A DNA stretch of 64,000 nucleotides from Geodermatophilus amargosae (GCF_900116515.1 NZ_FPBA01000013.1:1-64000), one strand, 5' to 3'. Positions 49,937 through 59,811 are shown, numbered from the stretch's first letter. Numbers and translations: made by a program. The notes: generated from the sequence alone by a model not told the origin.

Positions 49937-51559
49937 ATGTCGGAGAACGCCGGCGCAGCGATCACCGGCGGTCGCACGGCCCTGGGGATCGAGCTCGGGT
50001 CGACACGGATCAAGGCGGTGTTGATCGGGCCGGACCACGCTCCGCTCGGGGTCGGCAGCCACGACTGGGAGAACCAGCTCGTGGACCGGCTCTGGACGTA
50101 TGCGCTGGACGACGTCTGGACCGGGGTGCAGCAGAGCTTCGCGGCTCTGGCCGAGGACGTGCAGCGGCGTCATGGGGTCGACCTGTCCACGGTCGGGGCC
50201 CTGGGCGTGTCGGCGATGATGCACGGTTACCTCGCATTCGACGCCGACGGTGAGTTGCTCACGCCGTTCCGCACGTGGCGCAACACGAGCACGGGACGGT
50301 CGGCAGAGCGGCTCAGTGCCGAGTTCGGCATCAACATCCCGCACCGGTGGAGCGTCGCGCACCTCTATCAAGCGATGTTGGACGGCGAGGAGCACGTCGG
50401 TCGCCTGGACCACCTGACGACCCTGGCCGGCTACGTGCACTGGAAGCTCACCGGCGAGAAGGTCCTCGGCATCGGTGATGCCAGCGGCATGTTCCCCATC
50501 GACGACGGCACCCGCGGGTACGACGCCGTGATGCTGGCCCGGTTCGACCAGCTGGCTGCCGAGGCGGGGGTGGACCTGACCCTCGCCGATCTGCTCCCCA
50601 GGATCGAGTTCGCCGGCCATCAGGGCGGCGAGCTCACCGATGCCGGCGCGAAGCTGCTCGACCCGACCGGGCGGTTGCGCCCCGGCATCCCGCTCTGCCC
50701 GCCCGAGGGTGACGCGGGCACCGGGATGGTCGCCACCAACTCGGTCGCTCCGCGCACCGGCAACGTCTCCGCCGGTACCAGCATCTTCGCCATGGTCGTG
50801 CTGGAGCACGAGCTCGCCGGGGTGCACCGCGAACTGGACCTGGTCACCACACCGGCTGGCGACCCGGTGGCCATGGTGCACTGCAACAACGGGGCCAGCG
50901 AGCTGGAGGCCTGGGCCGGGCTGTTCACCGAGTTCGCCCGGGCTCTGGGGTCCCAGGCGGACCCGTCGGCGATCTTCGAGATCCTGTTCACCGGGGCTCT
51001 CGGTGGTGCCAGTGACGGCGGCGGGATGCTGGCCTACAACTACCTCTCCGGCGAGCCGATCACCGGGCTCGAGGAGGGCCGGCCACTCTTCCTGCGGTCC
51101 CCGTACAGCCGGCTGGAACTCGGCACCTTCGTACGGACCCTCCTGTACTCGTCCCTGGCCACGCTCCGGATCGGCATGGACGTCCTGCAGCAAGCCGAGG
51201 GCGTGCGGCTCGACCGCATGTTCGCTCACGGCGGCCTCTTCAAGACCGAGGGCGTCGCGCAACGCTTCTTGGCCGCCGCCATCGACACCCCGGTCTCCGT
51301 CGGTGACGTCGCCGGCGAGGGAGGCGCCTGGGGCATCGCCGTCCTGGCTGCCTTCGCCGGCAGTCGCTCTCCGGAACGGAGCCTGGCGGACTACCTGGAG
51401 ACCACGGTCTTCACCGGCGCGGACGTGCGGACAGTCGAGCCGGACCCGGTCGACGTCGCCGGATTCGACGCGTTCATGCAGCGCTACGTCGCCGCGCTCC
51501 CGGTCGAGCGGGCCGCCGTCGACCACGTCAGCCCCGCCCAGCGAGGAGAACTCCGATGA
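49937..51559 (+). CDS. araB: FGGY carbohydrate kinase, ribulokinase by context
   Basis: The 540-residue FGGY-type kinase has the N-terminal loop [17 protein letters not shown], then [62 protein letters not shown] and [45 protein letters not shown] in the C-terminal domain. It is the actinobacterial kinase type found with araD and araA and differs clearly from E. coli AraB; xylulokinase annotation is the alternative. The codons use noticeably more A/T at third positions (TAT, TTG, GCT, CGT) than neighbouring genes. The stop overlaps araD by 4 bp. Confidence 0.82.
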   Translation: MSENAGAAITGGRTALGIELGSTRIKAVLIGPDHAPLGVGSHDWENQLVDRLWTYALDDVWTGVQQSFAALAEDVQRRHGVDLSTVGALGVSAMMHGYLAFDADGELLTPFRTWRNTSTGRSAERLSAEFGINIPHRWSVAHLYQAMLDGEEHVGRLDHLTTLAGYVHWKLTGEKVLGIGDASGMFPIDDGTRGYDAVMLARFDQLAAEAGVDLTLADLLPRIEFAGHQGGELTDAGAKLLDPTGRLRPGIPLCPPEGDAGTGMVATNSVAPRTGNVSAGTSIFAMVVLEHELAGVHRELDLVTTPAGDPVAMVHCNNGASELEAWAGLFTEFARALGSQADPSAIFEILFTGALGGASDGGGMLAYNYLSGEPITGLEEGRPLFLRSPYSRLELGTFVRTLLYSSLATLRIGMDVLQQAEGVRLDRMFAHGGLFKTEGVAQRFLAAAIDTPVSVGDVAGEGGAWGIAVLAAFAGSRSPERSLADYLETTVFTGADVRTVEPDPVDVAGFDAFMQRYVAALPVERAAVDHVSPAQRGELR

Positions 51560-52230
51560 CCGCCACCCTGACCGAGCGCGGCACGCACCGCGAGCAGCGC
51601 GGCCACGTGGCCCGCCTGCACGCCGAGCTGACCCGCTACGGGCTGGTGACCTGGACGTCGGGCAACGTCTCCGAGCGGGTCCCCGGCGAAGACCTGTTCC
51701 TCATCAAGGGCAGCGGCGTCTCCTACGACGAGCTGTCCTGGGAGGGCGTCACCGTCTGCGACCTCGACGGCGGCGTCGTAGACGGGGCGTGCAAGCCCTC
51801 CAGCGACACCGACGCGCACGCCTTCGTCTACCGGTCCATGCCCGAGGTCGCCGGCCAGGTGCACACGCACAGCCCGTACGCGACGGCGTGGGCGGCGCGC
51901 GCCGAGGAGATCCCCTGCGTGCTGACCGCGATGGCCGACGAGTTCGGCGGGCCGATCCCGGTCGGGCCGTTCGCGCTGATCGGCGACGACTCGATCGGGC
52001 GGGGGATCGTCGCCACGCTCCGCGGGTCCCGCTCGCCGGCGGTGCTCATGCGCAACCACGGCGTCTTCACCGTCGGCCCGTCGGCCCGGGCCGCGGTCAA
52101 GGCCGCCGTCATGGCCGAGGACGTGGCGCGGACGGTGCACCTGTCCCGCCAGCTCGGCGAGCCCGTCCCGATCGCCCAGGAACACGTCGACGCGCTGTAC
52201 GCGCGCTACCAGAACGTCTACGGACAGTGA
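51556..52230 (+). CDS. araD: L-ribulose-5-phosphate 4-epimerase
   Basis: This 224-residue class II aldolase/epimerase has [65 protein letters not shown] (zinc-ligand His pair), [10 protein letters not shown] and RNHGVFTVG (third His). It converts L-ribulose-5-phosphate to D-xylulose-5-phosphate. The ATG overlaps the kinase stop by 4 bp; araA follows 14 bp on. Confidence 0.94.
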   Translation: MTATLTERGTHREQRGHVARLHAELTRYGLVTWTSGNVSERVPGEDLFLIKGSGVSYDELSWEGVTVCDLDGGVVDGACKPSSDTDAHAFVYRSMPEVAGQVHTHSPYATAWAARAEEIPCVLTAMADEFGGPIPVGPFALIGDDSIGRGIVATLRGSRSPAVLMRNHGVFTVGPSARAAVKAAVMAEDVARTVHLSRQLGEPVPIAQEHVDALYARYQNVYGQ

Positions 52231-52244
52231 GGAGGGGCAGCCCC

Positions 52245-53753
52245 GTGGTCGCAGACCCGTACGCCCAGCACGAGGTGTGGTTCCTGACCGGCAGCCAGGG
52301 GCTGTACGGCGAGGACACGCTGCTGCAGGTCGCCGAGCAGTCGCAGCGGGTGGCCGAGGCGCTCGACGAGGCCGGCGAGGTCCCGGTGCGAGTGGTCTGG
52401 AAGCCCGTGCTGACCGACGCCGGGGCGATCCGCCGGACGATGGGCGAGGCCAACGAGGACCCGTCCTGCGTCGGCGTCGTCACCTGGATGCACACCTTCA
52501 GCCCGGCGAAGATGTGGATCTCCGGACTCGACGCGCTGCGCAAGCCGCTGCTGCACCTGCACACCCAGGCCGACGCCGCCCTGCCGTGGGCGACGATCGA
52601 CATGGACTTCATGAACCTCAACCAGGCCGCGCACGGCGACCGCGAGTACGGGTTCGTCCTCACCCGGCTGCGCATGCCGCGGACGACGGTGGCCGGGCAC
52701 GTGTCCGACCCGCGGGTGCGGGGCCGCGTCGGCTCGTGGGCGCGGGCGGCGGCGGCGGCCACCGCCGTGCGGTCGCTGAAGCTCGCCCGCTTCGGCGACA
52801 ACATGCGCGACGTGGCCGTGACCGAGGGCGACAAGGTCGAGGCGGAGATCCGCTTCGGCGTCTCGGTGAACACCTGGGGCGTCAACGACCTCGTCGCCGT
52901 CGTCGAGGCGGTGGAGGACAAGGCCGTCGACGCCCTCGTGGAGGAGTACGGCGACCTCTACGACCTCTCCGACGGCGCCCGCCCGGACGGGCCGCAGCAC
53001 GAGTCCGTCCGCTACCAGGCGCGCCTCGAGGCCGCCCTGCGCACGTTCCTGGAGGACGGCGGCTTCGGCGCGTTCACCACCAACTTCGAGGACCTCGGCG
53101 GGCTGCGCCAGCTCCCCGGCCTGGCCGTCCAGCGGCTGATGGCCGACGGCTACGGCTTCGGCGGCGAGGGGGACTGGAAGACGTCGGTCCTGCTGCGCAC
53201 GCTCAAGGTGGCCGGTGCCGGGCTGCCGGGCGGGACGTCGTTCATGGAGGACTACACCTACGACCTCACCGGGACACCGCGCGTGCTCGGCGCCCACATG
53301 CTCGAGGTCTGCCCGACGATCGCCGGCGGGCGCCCCCGGGTGGAGGTGCACCCGCTGTCGATCGGCGGCCGCGAGGACCCCGCGCGGCTGGTGTTCACCG
53401 CCGCACCCGGCGAGGGCGTCGTCGTCGGGTGGTGCGACCTCGGGGACCGGTTCCGCTGGGTGGCCAACGAGATCGACCTCGTCGAGCCTGACGAGGAGCT
53501 GCCCAACCTGCCGGTGGCCCGGGCGGTGTGGCAGCCGCGGCCGGACTTCCCGACGGCGACCGAGGGCTGGCTGACCGCCGGCGGCCCGCACCACACGGTG
53601 CTGTCCACCCAGCTCGGCGCCGACGAGCTCACCGACCTCGCCGAGGTGTTCGGCACCGAGCTCGTGCTCATCGACGCCGACACCACCCGCCGGTCGCTGA
53701 CCAAGGAGCTGCGCTGGAGCGCGGCCTACCACCGGCTGGCGCAGGGCCTCTAG
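52245..53753 (+). CDS. araA: L-arabinose isomerase
   Basis: At 502 residues this has the family length. Recognisable segments are [159 protein letters not shown] and MLEVCP, including the Glu and His Mn-binding residues. It converts L-arabinose to L-ribulose. The GTG at 52245 follows GGAGG. It is the last gene of the arabinose cluster; repeat C copy 2 follows its stop. Confidence 0.96.
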   Translation: MVADPYAQHEVWFLTGSQGLYGEDTLLQVAEQSQRVAEALDEAGEVPVRVVWKPVLTDAGAIRRTMGEANEDPSCVGVVTWMHTFSPAKMWISGLDALRKPLLHLHTQADAALPWATIDMDFMNLNQAAHGDREYGFVLTRLRMPRTTVAGHVSDPRVRGRVGSWARAAAAATAVRSLKLARFGDNMRDVAVTEGDKVEAEIRFGVSVNTWGVNDLVAVVEAVEDKAVDALVEEYGDLYDLSDGARPDGPQHESVRYQARLEAALRTFLEDGGFGAFTTNFEDLGGLRQLPGLAVQRLMADGYGFGGEGDWKTSVLLRTLKVAGAGLPGGTSFMEDYTYDLTGTPRVLGAHMLEVCPTIAGGRPRVEVHPLSIGGREDPARLVFTAAPGEGVVVGWCDLGDRFRWVANEIDLVEPDEELPNLPVARAVWQPRPDFPTATEGWLTAGGPHHTVLSTQLGADELTDLAEVFGTELVLIDADTTRRSLTKELRWSAAYHRLAQGL

Positions 53754-53777
53754 CAGCGTCCTGGCTCACCGCGGCGC

Positions 53778-53830
53778 GTCCTGGCTCACCACCGACGGTG
53801 AGCCAGGACGCGGCACGATCGGCTCACCTG
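53778..53830. repeat. Palindromic repeat, family C copy 2
   Basis: A perfect 13-bp stem (GTCCTGGCTCACC, loop ACCGAC) followed by CGGCACGATCGGCTCACCTG. A partial extra copy, GCGTCCTGGCTCACC at 53756-53770, precedes it with a 20-bp period. It lies between the convergent araA and DUF3500 genes. Confidence 0.78.
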
Positions 53831-53831
53831 A

Positions 53832-55079
53832 TCACGCGTGGCGAGACTGCCACTCCCTGACCCAGGCGCGGCCGTAGTCGTTGCCGTGCGGGGTGCGCAG
53901 CACCGTGTGCACGTGGAAGGGCTTGGGGGTGTCGTAGTCGAGGAAGACGCCGCAGTGGTGGTCGAGCTCGGCGATCACCACCGGCGACTGCACGCGGTAG
54001 TAGAAGACGTCGCCGGGCGCGTGCCCGCCGATCCAGGAGAACCACGTCTCGTCCAGGTGCGCCTCGACCTCGCGCATCCGCGCCGCGCGCGGCCCCTCCG
54101 GCAGCAGCCGGACGAACGTCGCGACGACGTCGAGCACGCGGGCCCGCGCCTCCGCCGACACCTCCGACAGGCGCACGCCCTCGACCGGGATCACGCGGTT
54201 GTCCTGGAACGCGCCGGCCAGGTGCCGCTCGTCGCCGGGGTGCACGCGGCCGGGCGGCATCGCCGGGTCGACCACCTGGGCGTACACGGTGGCCACGGCG
54301 CGCTGCTCGCCGGTCAGCGCGGCCATCACGGCGAGACCGGCCTCGATGCGGTCGGCGAAGAGGTCGGCGACGCCGGCGTGCGGGCCCTCGTCGATCTCGT
54401 CGGGCTCGGCGCCCACGAACACCGGCGAGACGACCATGCGGCCCTCGACCACCAGCACGTTGACCGCGCAGTGGTGGCCGTAGAGCTGCCAGCCCCACGG
54501 GGCGCGCAGGTCGGGGGTGCCGTAGACCGCGACGTTGTAGCTCCAGTCGCCGAGCACGGTGGGCAGGTCGACGACGTCGCCGAGGAAGCCGTTGACCAGC
54601 ATCGCGGCGTGCACCAGGCCGGCGCCCTCGGGCGACAGCGACGCGCGCACCAGCGACAGCGCCGCCTCCCGCACCTCCGGCGGCTGGAACTCCAGGCGCA
54701 GCCCGGTGTCGAACTGCATGAACTCGGGGTTGGCCCAGGTCTGCCACTCGGGCGCGTCGACGGGGAAGCAGACCCGCGCGCGGTCCTCGGGCGTCAGCAG
54801 GCCGAGCAGCGCCTCGGCGGCGGCCACCATCGCGGCGACCGGCGCCTCCTCGCCGGGCCCGGCCGGCGTCAGCGGGTGCAGCCCCTCGCGGAGGGTGCCG
54901 TCCTCGGTGACCCCGCGGAACGGCGCGAGGTACAGCGGCGTCCAGCCCTCGACCAGGCCGCCGGTGAACGTCCCCGGCGTCCGGGCGTGCTCGCGGTAGG
55001 CGTAGGGGTCCATCCCGCGGACCCCGGCCAGCCGCGGGTGGTCGTGCGGGAAGAGGTAGTGCCGGAACTCACCGGCCAC
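53832..55079 (-). CDS. DUF3500 family protein
   Basis: The 415 residues carry the DUF3500 motifs WANPEFMQFDTGLRLEFQ, SLSPEGAGLVHAAMLVNGFLGDVV, WSYNVAVYGTPDLRAPWGWQLYGHHCAVNVLVVEGRMVVSPVFVGAEPDEIDEGPHAG, and the end motif DETWFSWIGGHAPGDVFYYRVQSPVVIAELDHH with several conserved His residues. The function of the family is unknown; the His/Asp-rich motifs suggest a metalloenzyme. It overlaps the FAH-family gene by 11 bp and ends a seven-gene minus-strand set devoted to glycoside and aromatic breakdown. Confidence 0.82.
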   Translation of the reverse strand: MAGEFRHYLFPHDHPRLAGVRGMDPYAYREHARTPGTFTGGLVEGWTPLYLAPFRGVTEDGTLREGLHPLTPAGPGEEAPVAAMVAAAEALLGLLTPEDRARVCFPVDAPEWQTWANPEFMQFDTGLRLEFQPPEVREAALSLVRASLSPEGAGLVHAAMLVNGFLGDVVDLPTVLGDWSYNVAVYGTPDLRAPWGWQLYGHHCAVNVLVVEGRMVVSPVFVGAEPDEIDEGPHAGVADLFADRIEAGLAVMAALTGEQRAVATVYAQVVDPAMPPGRVHPGDERHLAGAFQDNRVIPVEGVRLSEVSAEARARVLDVVATFVRLLPEGPRAARMREVEAHLDETWFSWIGGHAPGDVFYYRVQSPVVIAELDHHCGVFLDYDTPKPFHVHTVLRTPHGNDYGRAWVREWQSRHA

Positions 55080-55923
55080 GGCGCGCCTCGTTCCCGACGA
55101 CCGTGTTGCGCAGCACCCCGAGCCGCTCGACCTCCACCTCGACGACGTCGCCGGGCTGCAGGAGCCACGGGGGCGTGCGGGCGTAGCCGACGCCGGACGG
55201 CGTGCCGGTGGCCAGCAGGTCGCCCGGCCGCAGCGTGAAGGTGCGGCTGATCAGCGAGAGCGTCTCGCCGACGGGATAGACCATCTCGTCGGTCCGGCCG
55301 TCCTGGACGGTCTCGCCGTTGACCCGGGTCCGCACCCGCAGGCCGTCGCGCAGGTCGCCGACCTCCCCGGCCGGGACCAGCGGCCCGAGCGGGCCGGAGC
55401 GGTCGCCGTTCTTGCCGAGGATCCACTGCGACGTGAGCTTCTGCGCCCGCCGCGAGGTCACGTCGTTGAACGTGGAGTACCCGACGACGGCGGTCAGCGC
55501 CTCGTCCGGTGTGGCGTCGACCAGCGGCGAGCCGACGTAGGCCACCACCTCGCCCTCCCAGTCGAGGCCGTCCTCGTCGGCGGGCACCGGGATCTCCGCG
55601 CCGTCCACGGTCAGCGACTGTGTCCAGCGGGCGAACAGCGTCGGGTACGGCGGCACGCCCTCGCCGGCGAAGGAGCCCTCGGCCACGTGCCTGAGGTAGT
55701 TCAGCCCGATGCACACCACCCGGGCGCCGGGCAGCACCGGCGGGACGAGCTCGACGTCGCCGACGGGCACGGGGTCCCCGTCGGCCGGACGCCCCAGGTG
55801 CGTGGCGGCGTCGGCCCAGAACTCCTCCAGCGGCGCCAGCACCGTCACCGTCGCGCCGTCGTCGGACAGCGCGGCGACCTCGACGCCGGCCGCACCCGGC
55901 CGGCGGATCCCCACGACCCGCAT
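55069..55923 (-). CDS. Fumarylacetoacetate hydrolase (FAH) family protein
   Basis: In these 284 residues an N-terminal small domain precedes the FAH barrel: VVCIGLNYLRHVAEG (His), PTLFARWTQSLTV, LDWEGEVVAYVG (Glu metal ligand), GYSTFNDVTSRRAQ (Asp), SQWILGKNGDRSGPLGP (Lys), MVYPVGETLSLISRTFTLRPGDLLATGTPSGVGYAR. Members hydrolyse or decarboxylate ring-cleavage products of aromatics. The ATG overlaps the GH1 stop (ATGA). Context suggests a late step in aromatic ring breakdown. Confidence 0.9.
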   Translation of the reverse strand: MRVVGIRRPGAAGVEVAALSDDGATVTVLAPLEEFWADAATHLGRPADGDPVPVGDVELVPPVLPGARVVCIGLNYLRHVAEGSFAGEGVPPYPTLFARWTQSLTVDGAEIPVPADEDGLDWEGEVVAYVGSPLVDATPDEALTAVVGYSTFNDVTSRRAQKLTSQWILGKNGDRSGPLGPLVPAGEVGDLRDGLRVRTRVNGETVQDGRTDEMVYPVGETLSLISRTFTLRPGDLLATGTPSGVGYARTPPWLLQPGDVVEVEVERLGVLRNTVVGNEARRGR

Positions 55924-57095
55924 CAGGCGAGCCCGTTCCGGCGGGCCACCTCGCCGAGCCACGCGAGGCTCGGCTTGGGCGTGCGGGTGAAGGTCTGCCG
56001 GTCGACGGCGACCAGGCCGAAGGTGGGCAGGTAGCCGAGCATCCACTCGAAGTTGTCCAGCAGCGACCAGTGCAGGTAGCCGCGGACGTCGGCGCCGCCC
56101 GCGATCGCGGCGGCCAGGGACGTCAGCGCGTCCGTGGTGAAGCGGATGCGGTCGTCGTCGTCGGCGGTCGCGATGCCGTTCTCGGTGACGAACAGCGGCA
56201 TGCCGGGCAGCACCTCCGCGGCGCGCGAGACGGCAGCACCGAGGGCCTGCGGCCGGCGCTCCATGCCGTGCGCGAGCGTCTGCACCTCCGGCGCCGGCGC
56301 GACCAGCCCGTCGGGGCCGAAGCGTGCGGCGGTGTAGACCTGCAGGCCGACGAAGTCGTCGCCGCGGGCGGCCTCGAGGAACTGGTCCTCGAAGGCGGCG
56401 CGCTCGGCCTGCATGAGCTGCTCACCGCCCTCCTCGGCGATGTGCTCCCGGCCGACCAGCGTCATGCCGGCGTTGCGGACGTTCCCGCGGAGCACCTCCA
56501 TCGACCGGGCGTGCAGGCCGAGCAGCGCCTCGGCGACCTCCTGGTCGGGGCGGGGGAGGCCCGTGATCTCCTCGCCGCGCATCGCCATCGCGCCCATCAC
56601 CGGCTGCGCGGCCATGAGGTTGGGCTCGTTGAGCGTGGCCACGTACTCGGCGTCGGCGAGCACCGGCAGCACGGTCTCGGTGTAGCGGGCGATCCGGTCG
56701 CCGGTCTTCGCCCCGGTCCAGCCGCCGTCGTGCACCAGCCAGCGCGGCATCGTGAAGTGCACGAGCGTGACCACCGGGGTCAGCCCGCGGTCGCGGCAGC
56801 CGTCGACGATCCGGCGGTAGTGGTCGAGCCCGGCGCGGGAGACCTCGCCCTCCTCCGGCTCGATGCGGCTCCACTCGAGGCTGAACCGGTAGGCGTTCAG
56901 GCCGGCGCCGGCCACGAGGTCGAGGTCCTCGGGCCAGCGGTGGAAGGAGTCGCAGGCGTCGCCGCTGGGCTCGCGGAACGGCGAGTGCTCGGCGTGCTCC
57001 ATCTCCCAGTGGTCGTTGTTCACGTTGCCGCCCTCGACCTGGTGGGCGGCGGTGGCGGAGCCCCAGAGGAAGCCCTCCGGGAAGGTGGTGGTCAT
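55923..57095 (-). CDS. GH1 beta-glucosidase
   Basis: This 390-residue TIM barrel begins FPEGFLWGSATAAHQVEGGNVNNDHWEME. RFSLEWSRIEPEEG, VTLVHFTMPRWL, the acid/base Glu in VATLNEPN and the nucleophile Glu in LFVTENGIAT follow, with DDDRIRF and GYLHWSLLDNFEWMLGY at the end. It is shorter than typical 440-residue GH1 enzymes and has no signal peptide, so it acts on imported glycosides. The ATG overlaps the Gfo/Idh stop by 4 bp. Flavonoid or aryl glucosides are likely given the neighbours (inference). Confidence 0.92.
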   Translation of the reverse strand: MTTTFPEGFLWGSATAAHQVEGGNVNNDHWEMEHAEHSPFREPSGDACDSFHRWPEDLDLVAGAGLNAYRFSLEWSRIEPEEGEVSRAGLDHYRRIVDGCRDRGLTPVVTLVHFTMPRWLVHDGGWTGAKTGDRIARYTETVLPVLADAEYVATLNEPNLMAAQPVMGAMAMRGEEITGLPRPDQEVAEALLGLHARSMEVLRGNVRNAGMTLVGREHIAEEGGEQLMQAERAAFEDQFLEAARGDDFVGLQVYTAARFGPDGLVAPAPEVQTLAHGMERRPQALGAAVSRAAEVLPGMPLFVTENGIATADDDDRIRFTTDALTSLAAAIAGGADVRGYLHWSLLDNFEWMLGYLPTFGLVAVDRQTFTRTPKPSLAWLGEVARRNGLA

Positions 57096-58015
57096 CGGGT
57101 CTCCTGGGAGGTCGGGACGGGCACGGCGGTGCCCTCGGACAGGGACTGCGCGACGGCGGCGAGCAGGCGCTGCAGCCGGACGCCGGAGTGGACGTCGAGG
57201 GCCGGGGGGACGCCGGCGGCGACGGCCGCGGCGAAGTCGGCCACCATGCGGCCGCCCACGACGTCGGGGCGCTCGGCGGAGGGATCGGTCAGCACGAGAC
57301 GGCCGGCGTCGGTGAGCACCTCGGCCCGCAACGGGCCGCGGGCGCCGGGGGTCGTCGTGGACAGCAGCACCGAGCCGGCCACGCCGCCCGCGTGCCGGGT
57401 GGTGACCAGGACGGCGCCGGCGGGCCCGATCGCGGCGCTCACGCGCTCGACCGGCCCGGCCAGCGCGACCAGCAGGTCGAGGGCGTGCGGGCCGACGTCG
57501 AGCAGGGCGCTGTCGGCGGTGCGCCAGGGAGTCGCGAACGGTGAGCCGGGCAGGGCCGCGCCGCTGACGAACTGCGTCGTCGCTGCGTCCACGGTCGTGC
57601 CGGCGACCTCCTCGAGGAGGGTCCGCACCGCCGTCGACCAGCGGTTGGTCAGGCACAGCTGGGAGACGACGCCGGCCGCGTCCACGGCGCCGGCCAGCGC
57701 CTCGGCGGCGGCTCCGGTGGTCGCGAGCGGCTTCTCCAGCAGCAGGTGCCGGCCGGCCCGGGCGGCACCGACGGCGAGGTCGGCCTGCACGTCCGGCGGG
57801 ACGGCGAAGGCGACCGCGTCGCAGCGCTCGAGCAGTTCCTCGAACGAGCCGGCGGCGACCGCGCCGTGCCGCCCGGCCAGCCCGGCGGCGGCGTCGGGAC
57901 GCCGCGCCCACACCGCGGTGAGCGTGGTCGCGGGTCCGGCCGCGAGCAGCGGGGCGGTCGCCATGCCCGCCCACGGGCCGGCGCCGACGAGGCCGACGCG
58001 CAGCGGGGTGCTCAC
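57092..58015 (-). CDS. Gfo/Idh/MocA family oxidoreductase
   Basis: The 307-residue protein has the N-terminal Rossmann motif VGLVGAGPWAGMATAPLL, FEELLERCDAVAFAVPPDVQADLA and the EKP motif (HLLLEKPLATT). The C-terminal domain contains LLDVGPHALDLLVALAG, where GPHALD holds the usual His. Such enzymes oxidize or reduce sugars at C1 or C3; some Gfo/Idh enzymes oxidize the sugar of C- or O-glycosides to permit deglycosylation. The GTG overlaps the monooxygenase stop (GTGA). Confidence 0.88.
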   Translation of the reverse strand: MSTPLRVGLVGAGPWAGMATAPLLAAGPATTLTAVWARRPDAAAGLAGRHGAVAAGSFEELLERCDAVAFAVPPDVQADLAVGAARAGRHLLLEKPLATTGAAAEALAGAVDAAGVVSQLCLTNRWSTAVRTLLEEVAGTTVDAATTQFVSGAALPGSPFATPWRTADSALLDVGPHALDLLVALAGPVERVSAAIGPAGAVLVTTRHAGGVAGSVLLSTTTPGARGPLRAEVLTDAGRLVLTDPSAERPDVVGGRMVADFAAAVAAGVPPALDVHSGVRLQRLLAAVAQSLSEGTAVPVPTSQETR

Positions 58016-59664
58016 CGGGACGCCGGTGCGCCGACGGTCGCCGTCCCGAGGACGCGGTCGAACAGCGCGGCGGGATCGGCGACGGCCGGGCCGCGCCAGG
58101 CCACGTGCTGGTCGGGCCGCACGAGCACCAGGTCCTCGCCGAGCAGCTCGCGCAGTCCCGGGACGTCGGGCAGGTCGACCACGGTCAGGGGCACGCCCCG
58201 CCGCTGCGCCTCGGCGGCCAGCGGCGCGGGGTCGGCGTCGCGGTCCAGCCGCAGCAGGGTGAGCTCGGGGCCGAGCCGGTCGAACAGCGAGTCGCCATCG
58301 GCCAGCCAGGCGTGCGGCAGCCGGGCGCCGGGGTGGGCCGACGGGGTGAAGGTGGCCAGCGCCGGCTCGGGCACCGGGCGGCCGTCCGGGACGACGACGG
58401 GGGAGTCGGGGTAGTCGTAGCCGAGCACCAGGCCCAGGCTGTGGAACTCGGGGTCCTTGACCTGCAGCGCCTCGGCCAGCGCCGCGCGCAGCTCCCAGCC
58501 GGTCGGACCGTCGTCGTCGAGGTCGCGGCCGGTGAAGGCGGGGGCGAGGAAGGCCTCCTGGCTGCCGGCCGCCTCGATGGTCCGCTGCGCCACCGGGCGC
58601 CGCTCGGGCTGGTAGCTGTCCAGCAGCGCGGCCGGCGCCCAGCCCCGCAGGACGGCGGCGAGCTTCCAGCCGACGTTCACGGCGTCGCCGACACAGGTGT
58701 TGAACCCGTGCCCGCCCCACGGCGGGTTGAGGTGCGCCGAGTCGCCCACGAGGAACACCCGTTCGCCGCGGTAGCGGTCGATCAGCAGCATCCGCGCCTG
58801 CCACGGGTCGGTGGCCAGCACCTCGACGTCGATGTCGTCGCCGTTCGCGTCTGTGCCGACCATCGCCCGTACCAGCGCCACCGGGTCGGCGTCCTCGGAC
58901 ACCGTGTCGACGCCCTGGACGATCGCCCACCAGGTGCCGTCGAGGTCGAGGCGGCCCATGAGCCCGCCGCGCTCGGTGCCGATCACCCAGTAGTGGACGC
59001 CGAGCGCGCACAGCGGCCGCTCCTCCAGCGCCCGGGAGCGGAAGGTGACGCTGAGGTTGGGCAGCGCTCCGGAGGAGCCCTCGTAGCGTGCGCCGATCGC
59101 GCGGCGCGAGATCCCGCCGCTGCCGTCGCAGCCGAGCAGGTAGTCGGCGGCGACGTCGGTGGTCGCGCCGTCCGGGCCCTCGACGGTGGCGCGCACCTCG
59201 TCCGGGCCGTCGACGACGGCGGTGACCCGCGAGCCGACCAGCAGCGTGACCGACGGCAGCTCGGCGGCGGCCGCCCGCAGCAGGACCTCGACGTCGGGCT
59301 GCGGCGCCTGCTGACCGGCCTCCGCGGCGATCTGGCGCGGCTCGGTCCACAGGCCGAACGCCTCGGGGAAGCGGGTGATCTCGTGGCCGAACAGGCCGGT
59401 GCAGAAGACGACGTCCTGGGCGTGCGCGACGGGCAGCGGCGCCGCGGCGCGCAGCCGGTCGGCCAGGCCCCACCGGCGCAGGTGCTCCATCGTGCGGACG
59501 CTGGTCGTCTTGGCGCGCGGGCGCAGCGGGTCGAGGACCGTGCGGGGCTCGACGACGAGCACCTCGACGCCCCGCCGGCCCAGCTCGATGGCGGCGGCGA
59601 GCCCGCTGGGGCCGCCGCCGGCGACGAGGGCCGGGACCCGGGAGGGAACGTGCGCTTCGGTCAC
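58012..59664 (-). CDS. FAD-dependent aromatic monooxygenase (phenol hydroxylase-like)
   Basis: This 550-residue group A flavoprotein hydroxylase has the FAD motif ALVAGGGPSGLAAAIELGRRGVEVLVVE, a TSVRTMEHLRRWGL motif, the DG fingerprint YLLGCDGSGGISRRAIGA, and VFLVGDSAHLNPPWGGHGFNTCVGDAVNVGWKLAAVLRG. A thioredoxin-like C-terminal domain (about residues 420-550) is present as in PheA/MhpA/TfdB. It hydroxylates phenolic rings using NAD(P)H. The GTG at 59664 has AGGAG 6 bases upstream. It heads the tight sub-operon 59664-53832. Confidence 0.92.
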   Translation of the reverse strand: MTEAHVPSRVPALVAGGGPSGLAAAIELGRRGVEVLVVEPRTVLDPLRPRAKTTSVRTMEHLRRWGLADRLRAAAPLPVAHAQDVVFCTGLFGHEITRFPEAFGLWTEPRQIAAEAGQQAPQPDVEVLLRAAAAELPSVTLLVGSRVTAVVDGPDEVRATVEGPDGATTDVAADYLLGCDGSGGISRRAIGARYEGSSGALPNLSVTFRSRALEERPLCALGVHYWVIGTERGGLMGRLDLDGTWWAIVQGVDTVSEDADPVALVRAMVGTDANGDDIDVEVLATDPWQARMLLIDRYRGERVFLVGDSAHLNPPWGGHGFNTCVGDAVNVGWKLAAVLRGWAPAALLDSYQPERRPVAQRTIEAAGSQEAFLAPAFTGRDLDDDGPTGWELRAALAEALQVKDPEFHSLGLVLGYDYPDSPVVVPDGRPVPEPALATFTPSAHPGARLPHAWLADGDSLFDRLGPELTLLRLDRDADPAPLAAEAQRRGVPLTVVDLPDVPGLRELLGEDLVLVRPDQHVAWRGPAVADPAALFDRVLGTATVGAPASR

Positions 59665-59696
59665 GGGGAACTCCTGTCGGACTGCGGTGCCGGAGG

Positions 59697-59718
59697 AGCC
59701 TCCATCGCGGTGGAGGCT
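59697..59718. other. Hairpin in the leader of the monooxygenase gene
   Basis: AGCCTCCA-TCGCGG-TGGAGGCT, a perfect 8-bp stem and 6-base loop. It lies 33 bases before the monooxygenase start and 116 after the esterase stop, so it may be a terminator or an attenuator. Confidence 0.5.
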
Positions 59719-59796
59719 GGACGGGCCGGTGGGCTTCTGGGGCCGCTTCCGGACACGTCGAGCATCGGTGGCGCAGGTCACCCCGCCCCACCCCGT

Positions 59797-59811
59797 TGCC
59801 ATTGACCGGCA
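59797..59811. promoter_or_regulatory. Shared 15-bp motif TGCCATTGAnCGGCA, copy 1
   Basis: TGCCATTGACCGGCA, arms TGCC/GGCA with a conserved centre, upstream of the monooxygenase operon. It matches 14 of 15 bases with 61440-61454. Confidence 0.65.

Noticed and set aside
53778-53830. Repeat C considered as an attachment (att) site of an integrated element
   Set aside because: It forms a hairpin, lies between convergent genes and no integrase is present between the two copies, so a terminator/REP-like role is simpler; cassette movement is kept only as a possibility.
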